Below the pieces are notes generated by a model. It did no database searches. It was given only the letters and a program-made list of their open reading frames with translations, and was not told the DNA's origin. A stretch of DNA of 5,758 nucleotides from Methanobacteriota archaeon (GTDB lineage Archaea; Thermoplasmatota; Thermoplasmata; RBG-16-68-12): contig VBLV01000029.1 in the NCBI GenBank assembly GCA_005879045.1, positions 4,468 through 10,225 of the forward strand, read 5' to 3'. Each line of letters opens with the position of its first letter. The stretch's first letter is position 1. Positions 1-4,521 of the stretch are shown here, one piece after another. The translations under genes and the position numbers were made by a program.

Positions 1-544
1 CCCACGGCGCGGGGGGCACGAAGTCGATCGTCACGCCGGCGAACGGCTTGACTCGACTCAAATCGACCGACGTGAAACGCTGGAGGAGTTCGGGCGCCCG
101 CGGACCTTGGAGCGCCAGGCAGAGCCGCTCCGTCGTGCGGTCCGTGAGGACGACGTTCGTGCTTGCACGCGTCTTGAGCCACGACCACACCGCGTCGCGT
201 GGACCCGCATTGCACACGAGCAGAAAGCGGTCCGAAGCGAGGCACGTGACGATCACATCGTCGAGGATCGTCCCGTCTTGGCTCAGGAGATGTGTATATC
301 GCGCCTTGCCGGGCGACGTCGGCACATCGTTAGCACTCAGATGATCCAGGAAAGCGTGCGCCGACGGACCCTCGACGAAGATCTTGCCCATGTGACTGAC
401 GTCGAAAAGGCCGACGGCCTGGCGGACCGTGAGATGTTCGTCGACGATGCCGGAATATTGCAAGGGCATCTCCCATCCGCCGAACTCGATGAACCGCGCG
501 CCCGCGGCCCGATGCCATTCGTAGAGCGGAGTGCGCGACGCCAC
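1..544 (-). CDS. gcvT: Glycine cleavage system T-protein (aminomethyltransferase), 5' part only
   Basis: This minus-strand reading frame is open for 181 codons and runs off the left edge, so only the N-terminal half is present. The product transfers the methylene group of the aminomethyl-lipoyl H-protein to tetrahydrofolate and releases ammonia. Family hallmarks are visible: TPLYEWH at residues 5-11, FGGWEMPLQYSGIVDEH at 21-37, LFDVSHMGK at 46-54, and GTILDD at 91-96, whose aspartates match the catalytic Asp region. VCNAG follows at 110-114 and LALQGP at 143-148. I chose GTG at 544 because it gives the short MASRTPLYEW start typical of the family and lies 21 nt downstream of a promoter-like element, consistent with a leaderless mRNA. 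An in-frame ATG at 628 would add 28 residues of non-family sequence and overlap the divergent gene. The C-terminal folate-binding part lies outside the window. Identification is firm; the exact start is less so. Confidence 0.9.
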   Translation of the reverse strand, partial: MASRTPLYEWHRAAGARFIEFGGWEMPLQYSGIVDEHLTVRQAVGLFDVSHMGKIFVEGPSAHAFLDHLSANDVPTSPGKARYTHLLSQDGTILDDVIVTCLASDRFLLVCNAGPRDAVWSWLKTRASTNVVLTDRTTERLCLALQGPRAPELLQRFTSVDLSRVKPFAGVTIDFVPPAPW

Positions 545-565
545 GCGTGACGGCAACGCGCGCGT

Positions 566-581
566 CGATGAAAGCCTTCGC
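566..581 (-). promoter_or_regulatory. Putative archaeal BRE/TATA promoter of gcvT
   Basis: Read on the minus strand, the sequence is GCGAAGGCTTTCATCG. It closely resembles the elements upstream of moaD (2616-2630) and the radical SAM gene (4778-4794). It ends 21 nt before the GTG of gcvT, close to the spacing expected for a leaderless archaeal transcript. Inferred from similarity and position only. Confidence 0.5.
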
Positions 582-586
582 TGCGA

Positions 587-599
587 GCAAAGCTTATGC
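587..599 (+). promoter_or_regulatory. Putative TATA-like promoter of the 125-aa membrane protein gene
   Basis: GCAAAGCTTATGC ends 27 nt before the ATG at 627. It has a purine-rich left half and a CTTAT core like the other promoter elements in this window. No Shine-Dalgarno sequence precedes the ATG (GCGGCTACC), which fits leaderless translation. It sits back to back with the gcvT promoter in an 82-bp divergent intergenic region. Confidence 0.4.
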
Positions 600-626
600 A
601 GGCCCCCCTCATAGTCCGCGGCTACC

Positions 627-1004
627 ATGGGCCTGTTCCGGGAACTCCGCTATGAGCTGAGCTCCCTCATCTTCGGCTTGGGGATCCTTGCGATGATTTT
701 CTCGCTCACGCAATACCTGATCCCGACCCAGAGCCCGGACTGGCTCCAGTCGATCCATCGTGCGGTGGGCAACTACGTCGTATGGGAGGCGTTCTTGGGT
801 TTCCTCGCGGTCCTCGGCGGCGGATTCTACTTCGTCGACACGATTCGAAAGGAGCGGGAGTTCGAGCGACTCATCTCGACGCCCTCGAAAGAGGTGTTCG
901 TCAAGAACATGGGGCGGATCGAGGAGCTCACGTACGACCATCTGCCGTCCGCGTACGAACGGCGGTTCCTCGACAAGAAACGGGAGTTTCGGATCAAGAG
1001 CTAA
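627..1004 (+). CDS. Small two-helix membrane protein of unknown function
   Basis: This 125-aa protein has two hydrophobic segments, about residues 12-32 (from LSSLIFGLGILAMIF) and 50-70 (from YVVWEAFLGFLAVLGGGFYF). A polar loop of about 17 residues joins them. The C-terminal tail of about 55 residues is highly charged (RKEREFERL near 74-82, DKKREFRIK at the end) and probably lies in the cytoplasm. The N-terminus (MGLFRELRYE) is short and charged. The size and layout recall small archaeal membrane families such as DUF3198, but I cannot confirm membership and assign no function. The ATG at 627 follows a TATA-like element at the leaderless distance. The stop TAA (1002-1004) directly abuts the stop of convergent hflX. 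The protein-like residue pattern and promoter support it as a real gene over the overlapping frames. Confidence 0.8.
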   Translation: MGLFRELRYELSSLIFGLGILAMIFSLTQYLIPTQSPDWLQSIHRAVGNYVVWEAFLGFLAVLGGGFYFVDTIRKEREFERLISTPSKEVFVKNMGRIEELTYDHLPSAYERRFLDKKREFRIKS

Positions 1005-2324
1005 TCATTCGAGCGTGCGGGCGAGCAGGACCCGTCCGAGGCGTTCGACCGTTTCGCGGTCGCGCGGTCGGCAGCGCACGACGACCTCGATCCGATCCGG
1101 CGTGTGGACCGCCGACACGACTTCCGTGTGTTCGTAGAGCCAGTGGAGTTTGCCGCCAGCCTCCGCATCTTGGGCGAGGACGAGATGGACCTCGATCGGG
1201 TATGCGAAGGCGCGGGCGATAATGTCCCGCAGCTCGTCGAGTCCCCGTCCGGTCCGCGTGGAAATCGCGATGGGCGTCCGATGGAATTCCGATTCGCCGA
1301 GCACCTGGGCCTTCGCGGCGATCTGACTTTCGGGGAGGAGGTCGGCTTTCGTCAGGACGGGCCGCACCGAATCCGCGGAGACTTTCGGGAACAGGGTGCG
1401 CGCGGCCAGGCGGACCTTGCGAAGGATCTCGTCTTCGGAATCGGAGACGTCCACGAGGAGGAGGACCAAGTCCGCTTGGAGGATCTCCTCCAGGGTGGCG
1501 TTGAACGCCTCGACCATCCAGAACGGCACGCCGTCGACGAAGCCGATCGTGTCCGTCAGCAAGATGCGCTTCCGCGTCCCCGTGAGACTTCGGGTCGTCG
1601 TCGACAAGGTGGAGAACATTCGGTCGTCGACGAGGACTCGCTCGTCTGCGAGGACGTTCAGGAGCGACGACCTGCCCGCGTTCGCGTATCCGGCGAGGGC
1701 GACGAGATGGTATCCGCGTTCCTTGCGCACGGACCGGCGCACGGCCCGCTCCCGTCGAATCGACTCGAGCTCGTCCCGGATCTTCTTGATCCGCCGCTTC
1801 ACCGTTTCGTAGTACGCGTCGACGCGGAGCTCGCCGCCCGCCATGAACCCGGGCCGCTCTCCGACGTCGGCTTCATGGATCCATTCTCGGAGGAGGGGCA
1901 CCTCGTACTGAAGGAGCGCGAGCTCGACCTGGAGTTTTCCCTCCCGACTCGACGCGCGTTGCGCGAAGAGTTCCAGCAAGACCCGCAGACGGTCGTAGCA
2001 TTCCACGCCGAGATCGCGTTCGAGCTGGTAGTGCATCGTGGGCCGGAGCTCGCCGTTGAACACGACCGCGTCGATCCCGCCGCCGTCGACGCGGGCCTGG
2101 ACCTCGTCGAGTTTTCCGCGACCCACGAACGTGCGGCTGTCGGGACGATCCCGGCGCTGGATAATCGTATCGACGATCCGATGGCCCGCGGACGCCAACA
2201 GGGCCGAGATTTCCCCCACGTCCGCCGTGAGGGACACGAGGAGGACGTCCAACGCGCATCCGAAGGGGCCGGCCCGCACATGAACGTTTCCAGTGGAAAT
2301 CGAGGGGTGGGGCCATCCCGGCAT
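1005..2324 (-). CDS. hflX: HflX-family ribosome-associated GTPase with an altered P-loop
   Basis: The protein is 439 aa from ATG 2324 (441 from GTG 2330; numbering here counts from the GTG). The HflX N-terminal domain is clear: TFVGRGKLDEVQAR at 67-80, then AVVFNGELRPTMHYQLE at 88-104. A coiled linker with EGKLQVELALLQYEVPLL (130-147) follows. The G domain starts near 208. G1 is GYANAGRSS (214-222), where the usual GKS/GKT lysine is Arg220. G2 is FSTLSTTTRSL (239-249), G3 is DTIGFVDGVP (260-269), G4 is TKAD (327-330) rather than NKxD, and G5 is ISTRTG (356-361) rather than SAKTG. A C-terminal domain follows from about 375. HflX proteins bind the large ribosomal subunit and split or rescue stalled ribosomes. 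The G-motif deviations suggest weakened or changed nucleotide binding. Start choice: ATG 2324 lies about 28 nt from the centre of the palindrome at 2342-2363; GTG 2330 and GTG 2279 are alternatives. Family identification is firm. Confidence 0.92.
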   Translation of the reverse strand: MPGWPHPSISTGNVHVRAGPFGCALDVLLVSLTADVGEISALLASAGHRIVDTIIQRRDRPDSRTFVGRGKLDEVQARVDGGGIDAVVFNGELRPTMHYQLERDLGVECYDRLRVLLELFAQRASSREGKLQVELALLQYEVPLLREWIHEADVGERPGFMAGGELRVDAYYETVKRRIKKIRDELESIRRERAVRRSVRKERGYHLVALAGYANAGRSSLLNVLADERVLVDDRMFSTLSTTTRSLTGTRKRILLTDTIGFVDGVPFWMVEAFNATLEEILQADLVLLLVDVSDSEDEILRKVRLAARTLFPKVSADSVRPVLTKADLLPESQIAAKAQVLGESEFHRTPIAISTRTGRGLDELRDIIARAFAYPIEVHLVLAQDAEAGGKLHWLYEHTEVVSAVHTPDRIEVVVRCRPRDRETVERLGRVLLARTLE

Positions 2325-2341
2325 CCGCACCCTAATGGCGC

Positions 2342-2363
2342 GTTAACCTTAAGTAAGGTTAAC
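2342..2363. promoter_or_regulatory. Perfect 22-bp palindrome between divergent hflX and the 78-aa gene
   Basis: The left arm GTTAACCTTA (2342-2351) and right arm TAAGGTTAAC (2354-2363) are perfect inverted repeats separated by AG. It is the only AT-rich patch in this 47-bp divergent intergenic region. Its centre is about 28 nt from the hflX ATG at 2324 and about 25 nt from the GTG at 2378. These are the distances at which a TATA box would direct leaderless transcription each way. It may therefore be a shared symmetric core promoter, a repressor operator covering both promoters, or both. No binding protein can be named from the sequence. Confidence 0.6.
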
Positions 2364-2377
2364 CGGATATCGGGGCC

Positions 2378-2614
2378 GTGCAGATCGGTTGTGGCGTGAC
2401 GACGAAAGCGATCCGCGGACGGCCCTACCTGTATTTCTGGCATTACGAGGAGCGCGGCGGTCGCCGGGTCCAGGCGTTTCGGTATCTCGGGGCCGCGCGG
2501 TCCGAGGCAGCGCGCCAAAAGCTCACCGAAGCACTCGACGCGTACCTCGAGCGTGTCACCGCGGAGGTCCGGCGGAAGCGGGCCGAGGTCCTCGCGCGGG
2601 CCTTGCCGCCGTGA
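2378..2614 (+). CDS. Small basic protein of unknown function (YLYF...RYLG motif, helical tail)
   Basis: This 78-aa protein begins with a compact segment, KAIRGRPYLYFWHYEERGG (residues 10-28) then RVQAFRYLGAA (30-40). That pattern (K-x-I-x-G-x-x-YLY, a short charged turn, then YLG) resembles the beta-rich N-terminal motif of some archaeal small DUF proteins (DUF6788-like) and of some transposase N-termini. The rest (about 41-75) is Ala/Glu/Arg-rich and probably a long helix or coiled coil. There is no catalytic motif and no transposase core, so I treat it as a possible nucleic-acid-binding or adaptor protein of unknown role. GTG 2378 was chosen because it lies about 25 nt from the centre of the upstream palindrome; GTG 2396 (72 aa) is an alternative that keeps the motif. 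The promoter of moaD begins 2 nt after its stop. Confidence 0.72.
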   Translation: MQIGCGVTTKAIRGRPYLYFWHYEERGGRRVQAFRYLGAARSEAARQKLTEALDAYLERVTAEVRRKRAEVLARALPP

Positions 2615-2615
2615 C

Positions 2616-2630
2616 GCGAAGCCCTTATCG
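2616..2630 (+). promoter_or_regulatory. Putative BRE/TATA promoter of moaDE
   Basis: GCGAAGCCCTTATCG ends 27 nt before the moaD ATG. Nearly the same sequence precedes the radical SAM gene (4778-4794) and, on the minus strand, gcvT (566-581). The GCGAAG part would be the BRE and CTTATC the TATA-like core. The gene also shares GGAATCCGG (2646-2654), three bases before its ATG, with the radical SAM gene. No Shine-Dalgarno sequence is present. Confidence 0.6.
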
Positions 2631-2657
2631 CCGGCCGAGGCCATCGGAATCCGGATC

Positions 2658-2906
2658 ATGCAGGTGCAGGTGAGGCTCTTCGCCACGTACCGCGAGATCG
2701 TCGGCGCGGGGCAACTCGCATGGACGTTGCGGGACGGAACGACGGTGGGCCAGCTCGTGGAGGCGGTCCTCGCGAAGTACCCGCGGCTCGTCGGTCACGG
2801 GAACCACATGCTCCTCGCGGTGAACCACGAGGTCGTCCGGCCCGACAGCGTCTTGATGGAAGGGGACGAGGTCGCCCTCTTGCCCCCGGTGAGCGGAGGC
2901 GCATGA
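2658..2906 (+). CDS. moaD: Molybdopterin synthase small subunit / sulfur carrier MoaD
   Basis: This 82-aa ubiquitin-fold sulfur carrier has the family's usual length and pattern. VQVRLFATYREIVG (near 3-16) forms the first beta strand, followed by TTVGQLVEAVLAKYP (28-42), LLAVNHEVV (52-60) and the C-terminal GDEVALLPPVSGG (69-81). In the pathway the C-terminal glycine is adenylylated by a MoeB-type E1-like enzyme and converted to a thiocarboxylate. MoaD then donates sulfur to the pterin in complex with MoaE. The odd feature is one extra residue: the protein ends Gly-Gly-Ala (GGA GGC GCA TGA), so an alanine would have to be removed before activation. ATG 2658 gives the standard N-terminus. An upstream in-frame ATG at 2553 overlaps the preceding gene and encodes no family sequence. 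The stop overlaps the moaE start (ATGA), indicating a two-gene operon with probable translational coupling. Confidence 0.9.
   Translation: MQVQVRLFATYREIVGAGQLAWTLRDGTTVGQLVEAVLAKYPRLVGHGNHMLLAVNHEVVRPDSVLMEGDEVALLPPVSGGA
2894..2898 (+). promoter_or_regulatory. Shine-Dalgarno of moaE, inside the moaD C-terminus
   Basis: GGAGG lies inside the Gly-Gly codons of moaD, 4 nt before ATG 2903 and 7 nt before ATG 2906. The spacing slightly favours the second ATG; the resulting proteins differ by one methionine. The same bases thus encode the MoaD diglycine and serve moaE as ribosome-binding site. Confidence 0.6.
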
Positions 2907-3313
2907 TGATCGAGATCCAACGCGCCCGGATCGACATCAAGGCGGTCGTGAGCAGCGTGCGCCGCGACGATGCGGGGGCCATCGTCGTCTTCCTCGGATC
3001 AGTCCGCTCGGATCCCGAGGTGCAAGCCCTCGACTACGAGGTCTACAAGCCGATGGCGTTGCGAACCCTGACGGAGCTCGTCGAACGGGCGAAGGAGAAG
3101 TTCGGCGCGCTCGAGATGTCGATCGTCCACCGCGTGGGCCGCGTCCCGGTCGGCGGGGATTCCGTCGTCCTCGCGTGCGCCGCGGCCCATCGGTCCGAGG
3201 CGTTCGCCGCATGCGCCTGGGCGATGGACGAGGTCAAACGCATCGTCCCGATCTGGAAGACCGAGGCCGGCCCTCGAACGCCTCGCAGCCGTCGCGGCCG
3301 GAAGGTTCCCTGA
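2903..3313 (+). CDS. moaE: Molybdopterin synthase catalytic (large) subunit MoaE
   Basis: This 136-aa protein is the catalytic subunit that, with MoaD thiocarboxylate, converts cyclic pyranopterin monophosphate (the MoaC product) to molybdopterin. Numbering is from ATG 2903. Family landmarks appear in order: GAIVVFLGSVR (25-35), ALDYEVYKPMA (42-52), IVHRVGRVPVGGDSV (74-88), AAHRSEAFAACAWAMDEVK (94-112) and PIWKTE (116-121). Lys112 and Lys119 have the same seven-residue spacing as the two catalytic lysines of E. coli MoaE (119 and 126), so the subunit should be active. The tail after the PIWKTE motif is short and basic (PRTPRSRRGRKVP) and looks lineage-specific. The start overlaps the moaD stop by 4 bp; GGAGG at 2894-2898 serves it. 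The gene is followed by two hairpins and then a convergent gene. Confidence 0.93.
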   Translation: MMIEIQRARIDIKAVVSSVRRDDAGAIVVFLGSVRSDPEVQALDYEVYKPMALRTLTELVERAKEKFGALEMSIVHRVGRVPVGGDSVVLACAAAHRSEAFAACAWAMDEVKRIVPIWKTEAGPRTPRSRRGRKVP

Positions 3314-3323
3314 GAAATACGGC

Positions 3324-3342
3324 CGGGGTCGCTCGGACCCCG
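3324..3342. terminator. Hairpin after moaE
   Basis: A perfect 7-bp stem CGGGGTC / GACCCCG encloses the loop GCTCG, 11 nt after the moaE stop. It has no adjacent T-run, so termination is inferred from its position between convergent genes. It may equally stabilise the 3' end of the mRNA. Confidence 0.45.
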
Positions 3343-3351
3343 CGCCACGAT

Positions 3352-3376
3352 CCCCCGCGAGGGGGTAAAGGGTTTT
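3352..3376 (+). terminator. CCCCC-GCGA-GGGGG hairpin followed by a short T-run
   Basis: A perfect 5-bp G/C stem with a GNRA-type GCGA tetraloop (3352-3365) is followed by TAAAGGG and TTTT (3373-3376). It lies in the 79-bp gap between convergent moaE and the minus-strand gene at 3393-3728. It is likely part of the 3' end of the moaDE transcript. Archaeal termination mostly uses T-tracts, so the hairpin itself may matter more for RNA stability. Confidence 0.45.
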
Positions 3377-3392
3377 CAGTCCCGCGACGTGT

Positions 3393-3728
3393 CTAGAAAA
3401 TCGACACAAAGTCTTCGAGCGACTGCAGGGCAGTGCATGCGGCCCGGTCGTAGAACCGGTACCAGTTCGCCCCATGGACCCGAGCTTGGTCCGGAATGTG
3501 GTCGTTCTCATGCACGCACTTGTCATGCTTCGGTCCCTGGCTCGCTTTCGCAGGAGACGTTGGCGGGGTGCTCGGCGTGGTGCCGGTCCCCGGGTTTCCG
3601 GTGTCCGTGCCGGGCTCGTTGACGGCGACGCTCGACGTTGTCGCCTTGGGCCGGAACGTGTAGGCGGCGAACGCCGCCCCCACGATCACGGCGATGAGCA
3701 CGGCCACCGCTGTCTTTCGCCGTATCAT
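3393..3728 (-). CDS. Small membrane-anchored or secreted protein with a Thr/Pro-rich linker and two cysteines
   Basis: This 111-aa protein has three parts. The N-terminus MIRRKTAVAVLIAVIVGAAF is a basic start plus hydrophobic helix (to about residue 22), a signal anchor or signal peptide. A Thr/Ser/Pro/Gly-rich stretch (about 29-62, with TGNPGTGTTPSTPPTSP) looks like an extracytoplasmic linker. The compact C-terminal domain (about 66-111) contains HDKCVHENDHIPD, NWYRFYDRAAC and a hydrophobic end. It has two cysteines (71 and 98) and several histidines and aspartates, so a disulfide or metal site is possible. I recognise no family. The start at 3728 is chosen for the good ribosome-binding site upstream and the sharp onset of a signal-like sequence; the frame stays open to an ATG at 3923, but that extension is not protein-like. 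The gene is convergent to moaDE, so it is not part of that operon. Confidence 0.75.
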   Translation of the reverse strand: MIRRKTAVAVLIAVIVGAAFAAYTFRPKATTSSVAVNEPGTDTGNPGTGTTPSTPPTSPAKASQGPKHDKCVHENDHIPDQARVHGANWYRFYDRAACTALQSLEDFVSIF

Positions 3729-3734
3729 GTTTCG

Positions 3735-3741
3735 CCTCTCC
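3735..3741 (-). promoter_or_regulatory. Shine-Dalgarno of the small exported protein gene
   Basis: On the minus strand GGAGAGG lies 6 nt before the ATG at 3728, with a second purine patch AGGAG at 3746-3750. This decides the start over upstream in-frame ATGs and shows that the gene is translated from a leadered mRNA, unlike several neighbours. Confidence 0.6.
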
Positions 3742-3882
3742 TTTTCTCCTTCGCGTATCGTGTCGCGCAGGTCGCGATGGCGCGGCGAGAGGATTGTTTC
3801 CAGGAGGCCGCGAGGCGGTCTCCTTTCCCATCCCGTCGTGCGCGCATCCCATCCGCACGCAGCCCAGAGGACGCCCTCGCAT

Positions 3883-3901
3883 CGTAGATAACCCTTTTCG
3901 C
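3883..3901 (-). promoter_or_regulatory. Putative promoter of the small exported protein gene
   Basis: Read on the minus strand, GCGAAAAGGGTTATCTACG combines the GCGAA start and TTATC core seen in the other promoters. Transcription starting about 25 nt downstream, near 3860, would give a 5' leader of roughly 130 nt before ATG 3728, in keeping with the Shine-Dalgarno there. Inferred from sequence similarity. Confidence 0.4.
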
Positions 3902-3916
3902 GTCCGACATCGAGAC

Positions 3917-3993
3917 TTGACAAAGGCCTCGTGCGCGCGCGTGGCGCGGCCCTTATTTTCGAGATGGCCTGCGTCGGTGCGTTGACAAAGCCC
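3917..3993 (+). repeat. Direct repeat TTGACAAAG(G/C)CC flanking the moaC promoter
   Basis: TTGACAAAGGCC (3917-3928) and TTGACAAAGCCC (3982-3993) match at 11 of 12 positions and are 65 bp apart. The first is about 20 bp upstream of the TATA-like element at 3948-3961; the second lies near the expected transcription start. Such placement could suit a regulator of moaC, but two copies alone do not prove it. The rest of the 3729-4027 gap holds only the two promoters and leaders described separately. Confidence 0.35.
3948..3961 (+). promoter_or_regulatory. Putative TATA-like promoter of moaC
   Basis: GGCCCTTATTTTCG shares the GCCCTTAT core with the moaD element. Transcription beginning about 25 nt downstream would give a leader of roughly 40-45 nt, which carries the GGGAGG Shine-Dalgarno at 4011-4016. 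Confidence 0.45.
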
Positions 3994-4010
3994 GCACGAT
4001 GAAATACCGC

Positions 4011-4016
4011 GGGAGG
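4011..4016 (+). promoter_or_regulatory. Shine-Dalgarno of moaC
   Basis: GGGAGG lies 11 nt before ATG 4028 and 14 nt before ATG 4031. The spacing favours 4028 over 4031, and both over the internal ATG at 4040 that begins the MVDIG motif. Confidence 0.5.
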
Positions 4017-4027
4017 CGTTTCCGCTC

Positions 4028-4480
4028 ATGATGGCGAAGATGGTCGACATCGGGAGGAAGCCGGACGTGCGCCGCCGCGCGGTCGCGACCGGGTTGATTC
4101 ATCTCAAGCCGGCGACGATTCGCGCGATCCGTGCGAGACACGTCGAAAAAGGTGACCCGCTTCCCACGGCCGAGATCGCCGGGCTCCAGGCGATGAAAGC
4201 GGTTTGGCAAGTCCTTCCGCACACCCATCCGATTCCGATTACCGCGGCGAGCGTCACCTTCAACGTACGATCAGACCGGATCGCCGTGACGACGAGCGTC
4301 GAAGCGACCTACAAGACGGGCGTCGAGATGGAGGCGCTCTATGGAGTTGTCGTCGCCTTGCTCACGGTATGGGACATGGTGAAGTCGCTCGAGAAAGATA
4401 GGCGGGGACAGTATCCGCAGGCTCGAATCGAAGGTATCCATGTCGTCGCGAAGATCAAGGGCCGCCGGATCAAACGGTAG
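4028..4480 (+). CDS. moaC: Cyclic pyranopterin monophosphate synthase MoaC
   Basis: This 150-aa protein matches MoaC along its whole length. With the radical SAM enzyme MoaA it converts GTP to cyclic pyranopterin monophosphate, the substrate of MoaD/MoaE. Landmarks are MVDIGRKPDVRRRAVA (5-20), KGDPLPTAEIAGLQAMK (41-57), PHTHPIPIT (64-72), KTGVEMEAL (96-104), VWDMVK (114-119) and a C-terminal VVAKIKG (139-145). The residues aligned with the E. coli active site are all present: Lys41 (K51), His67 (H77), Glu100 and Glu102 (E112, E114), Asp116 (D128) and Lys119 (K131). An active enzyme is therefore expected. The HTHPIPIT variant and the KDRRGQYP insertion before the last strand are typical of the archaeal type. 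It has its own promoter and ribosome-binding site and is separated from moaDE by a minus-strand gene. Confidence 0.95.
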   Translation: MMAKMVDIGRKPDVRRRAVATGLIHLKPATIRAIRARHVEKGDPLPTAEIAGLQAMKAVWQVLPHTHPIPITAASVTFNVRSDRIAVTTSVEATYKTGVEMEALYGVVVALLTVWDMVKSLEKDRRGQYPQARIEGIHVVAKIKGRRIKR

Positions 4481-4521
4481 GCCTTTGAATCCTTTCGTCC
4501 ATCTCGGGCGGGGAATTAACT

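Noticed and set aside
107..550. Plus-strand open frame opposite gcvT
   Set aside because: The opposite strand encodes clear GcvT motifs throughout; this frame has low-complexity charged sequence.
626..628. ATG on the minus strand as an alternative gcvT start
   Set aside because: It would add 28 residues not seen in the family, overlap the divergent gene and place both promoters inside coding sequence.
609..941. Minus-strand open frame over the 125-aa membrane protein gene
   Set aside because: It is charged and lacks structure, whereas the plus frame gives two clean membrane helices and follows a promoter element.
1104..2399. 431-codon open frame on the plus strand opposite hflX
   Set aside because: It is the mirror of a GC-rich real gene. 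Its translation is Arg/Asp/Glu-rich with no recognisable family, while the minus strand carries all HflX motifs.
3917..3922. TTGACA as a bacterial -35 box (also at 3982-3987)
   Set aside because: No matching -10 element lies at about 17 bp, and the other promoters here are archaeal in type.
3999..4031. Ten-codon ORF (MKYRGRRFRS) ending at the moaC start
   Set aside because: It is too short and overlaps the moaC Shine-Dalgarno; nothing supports its translation.
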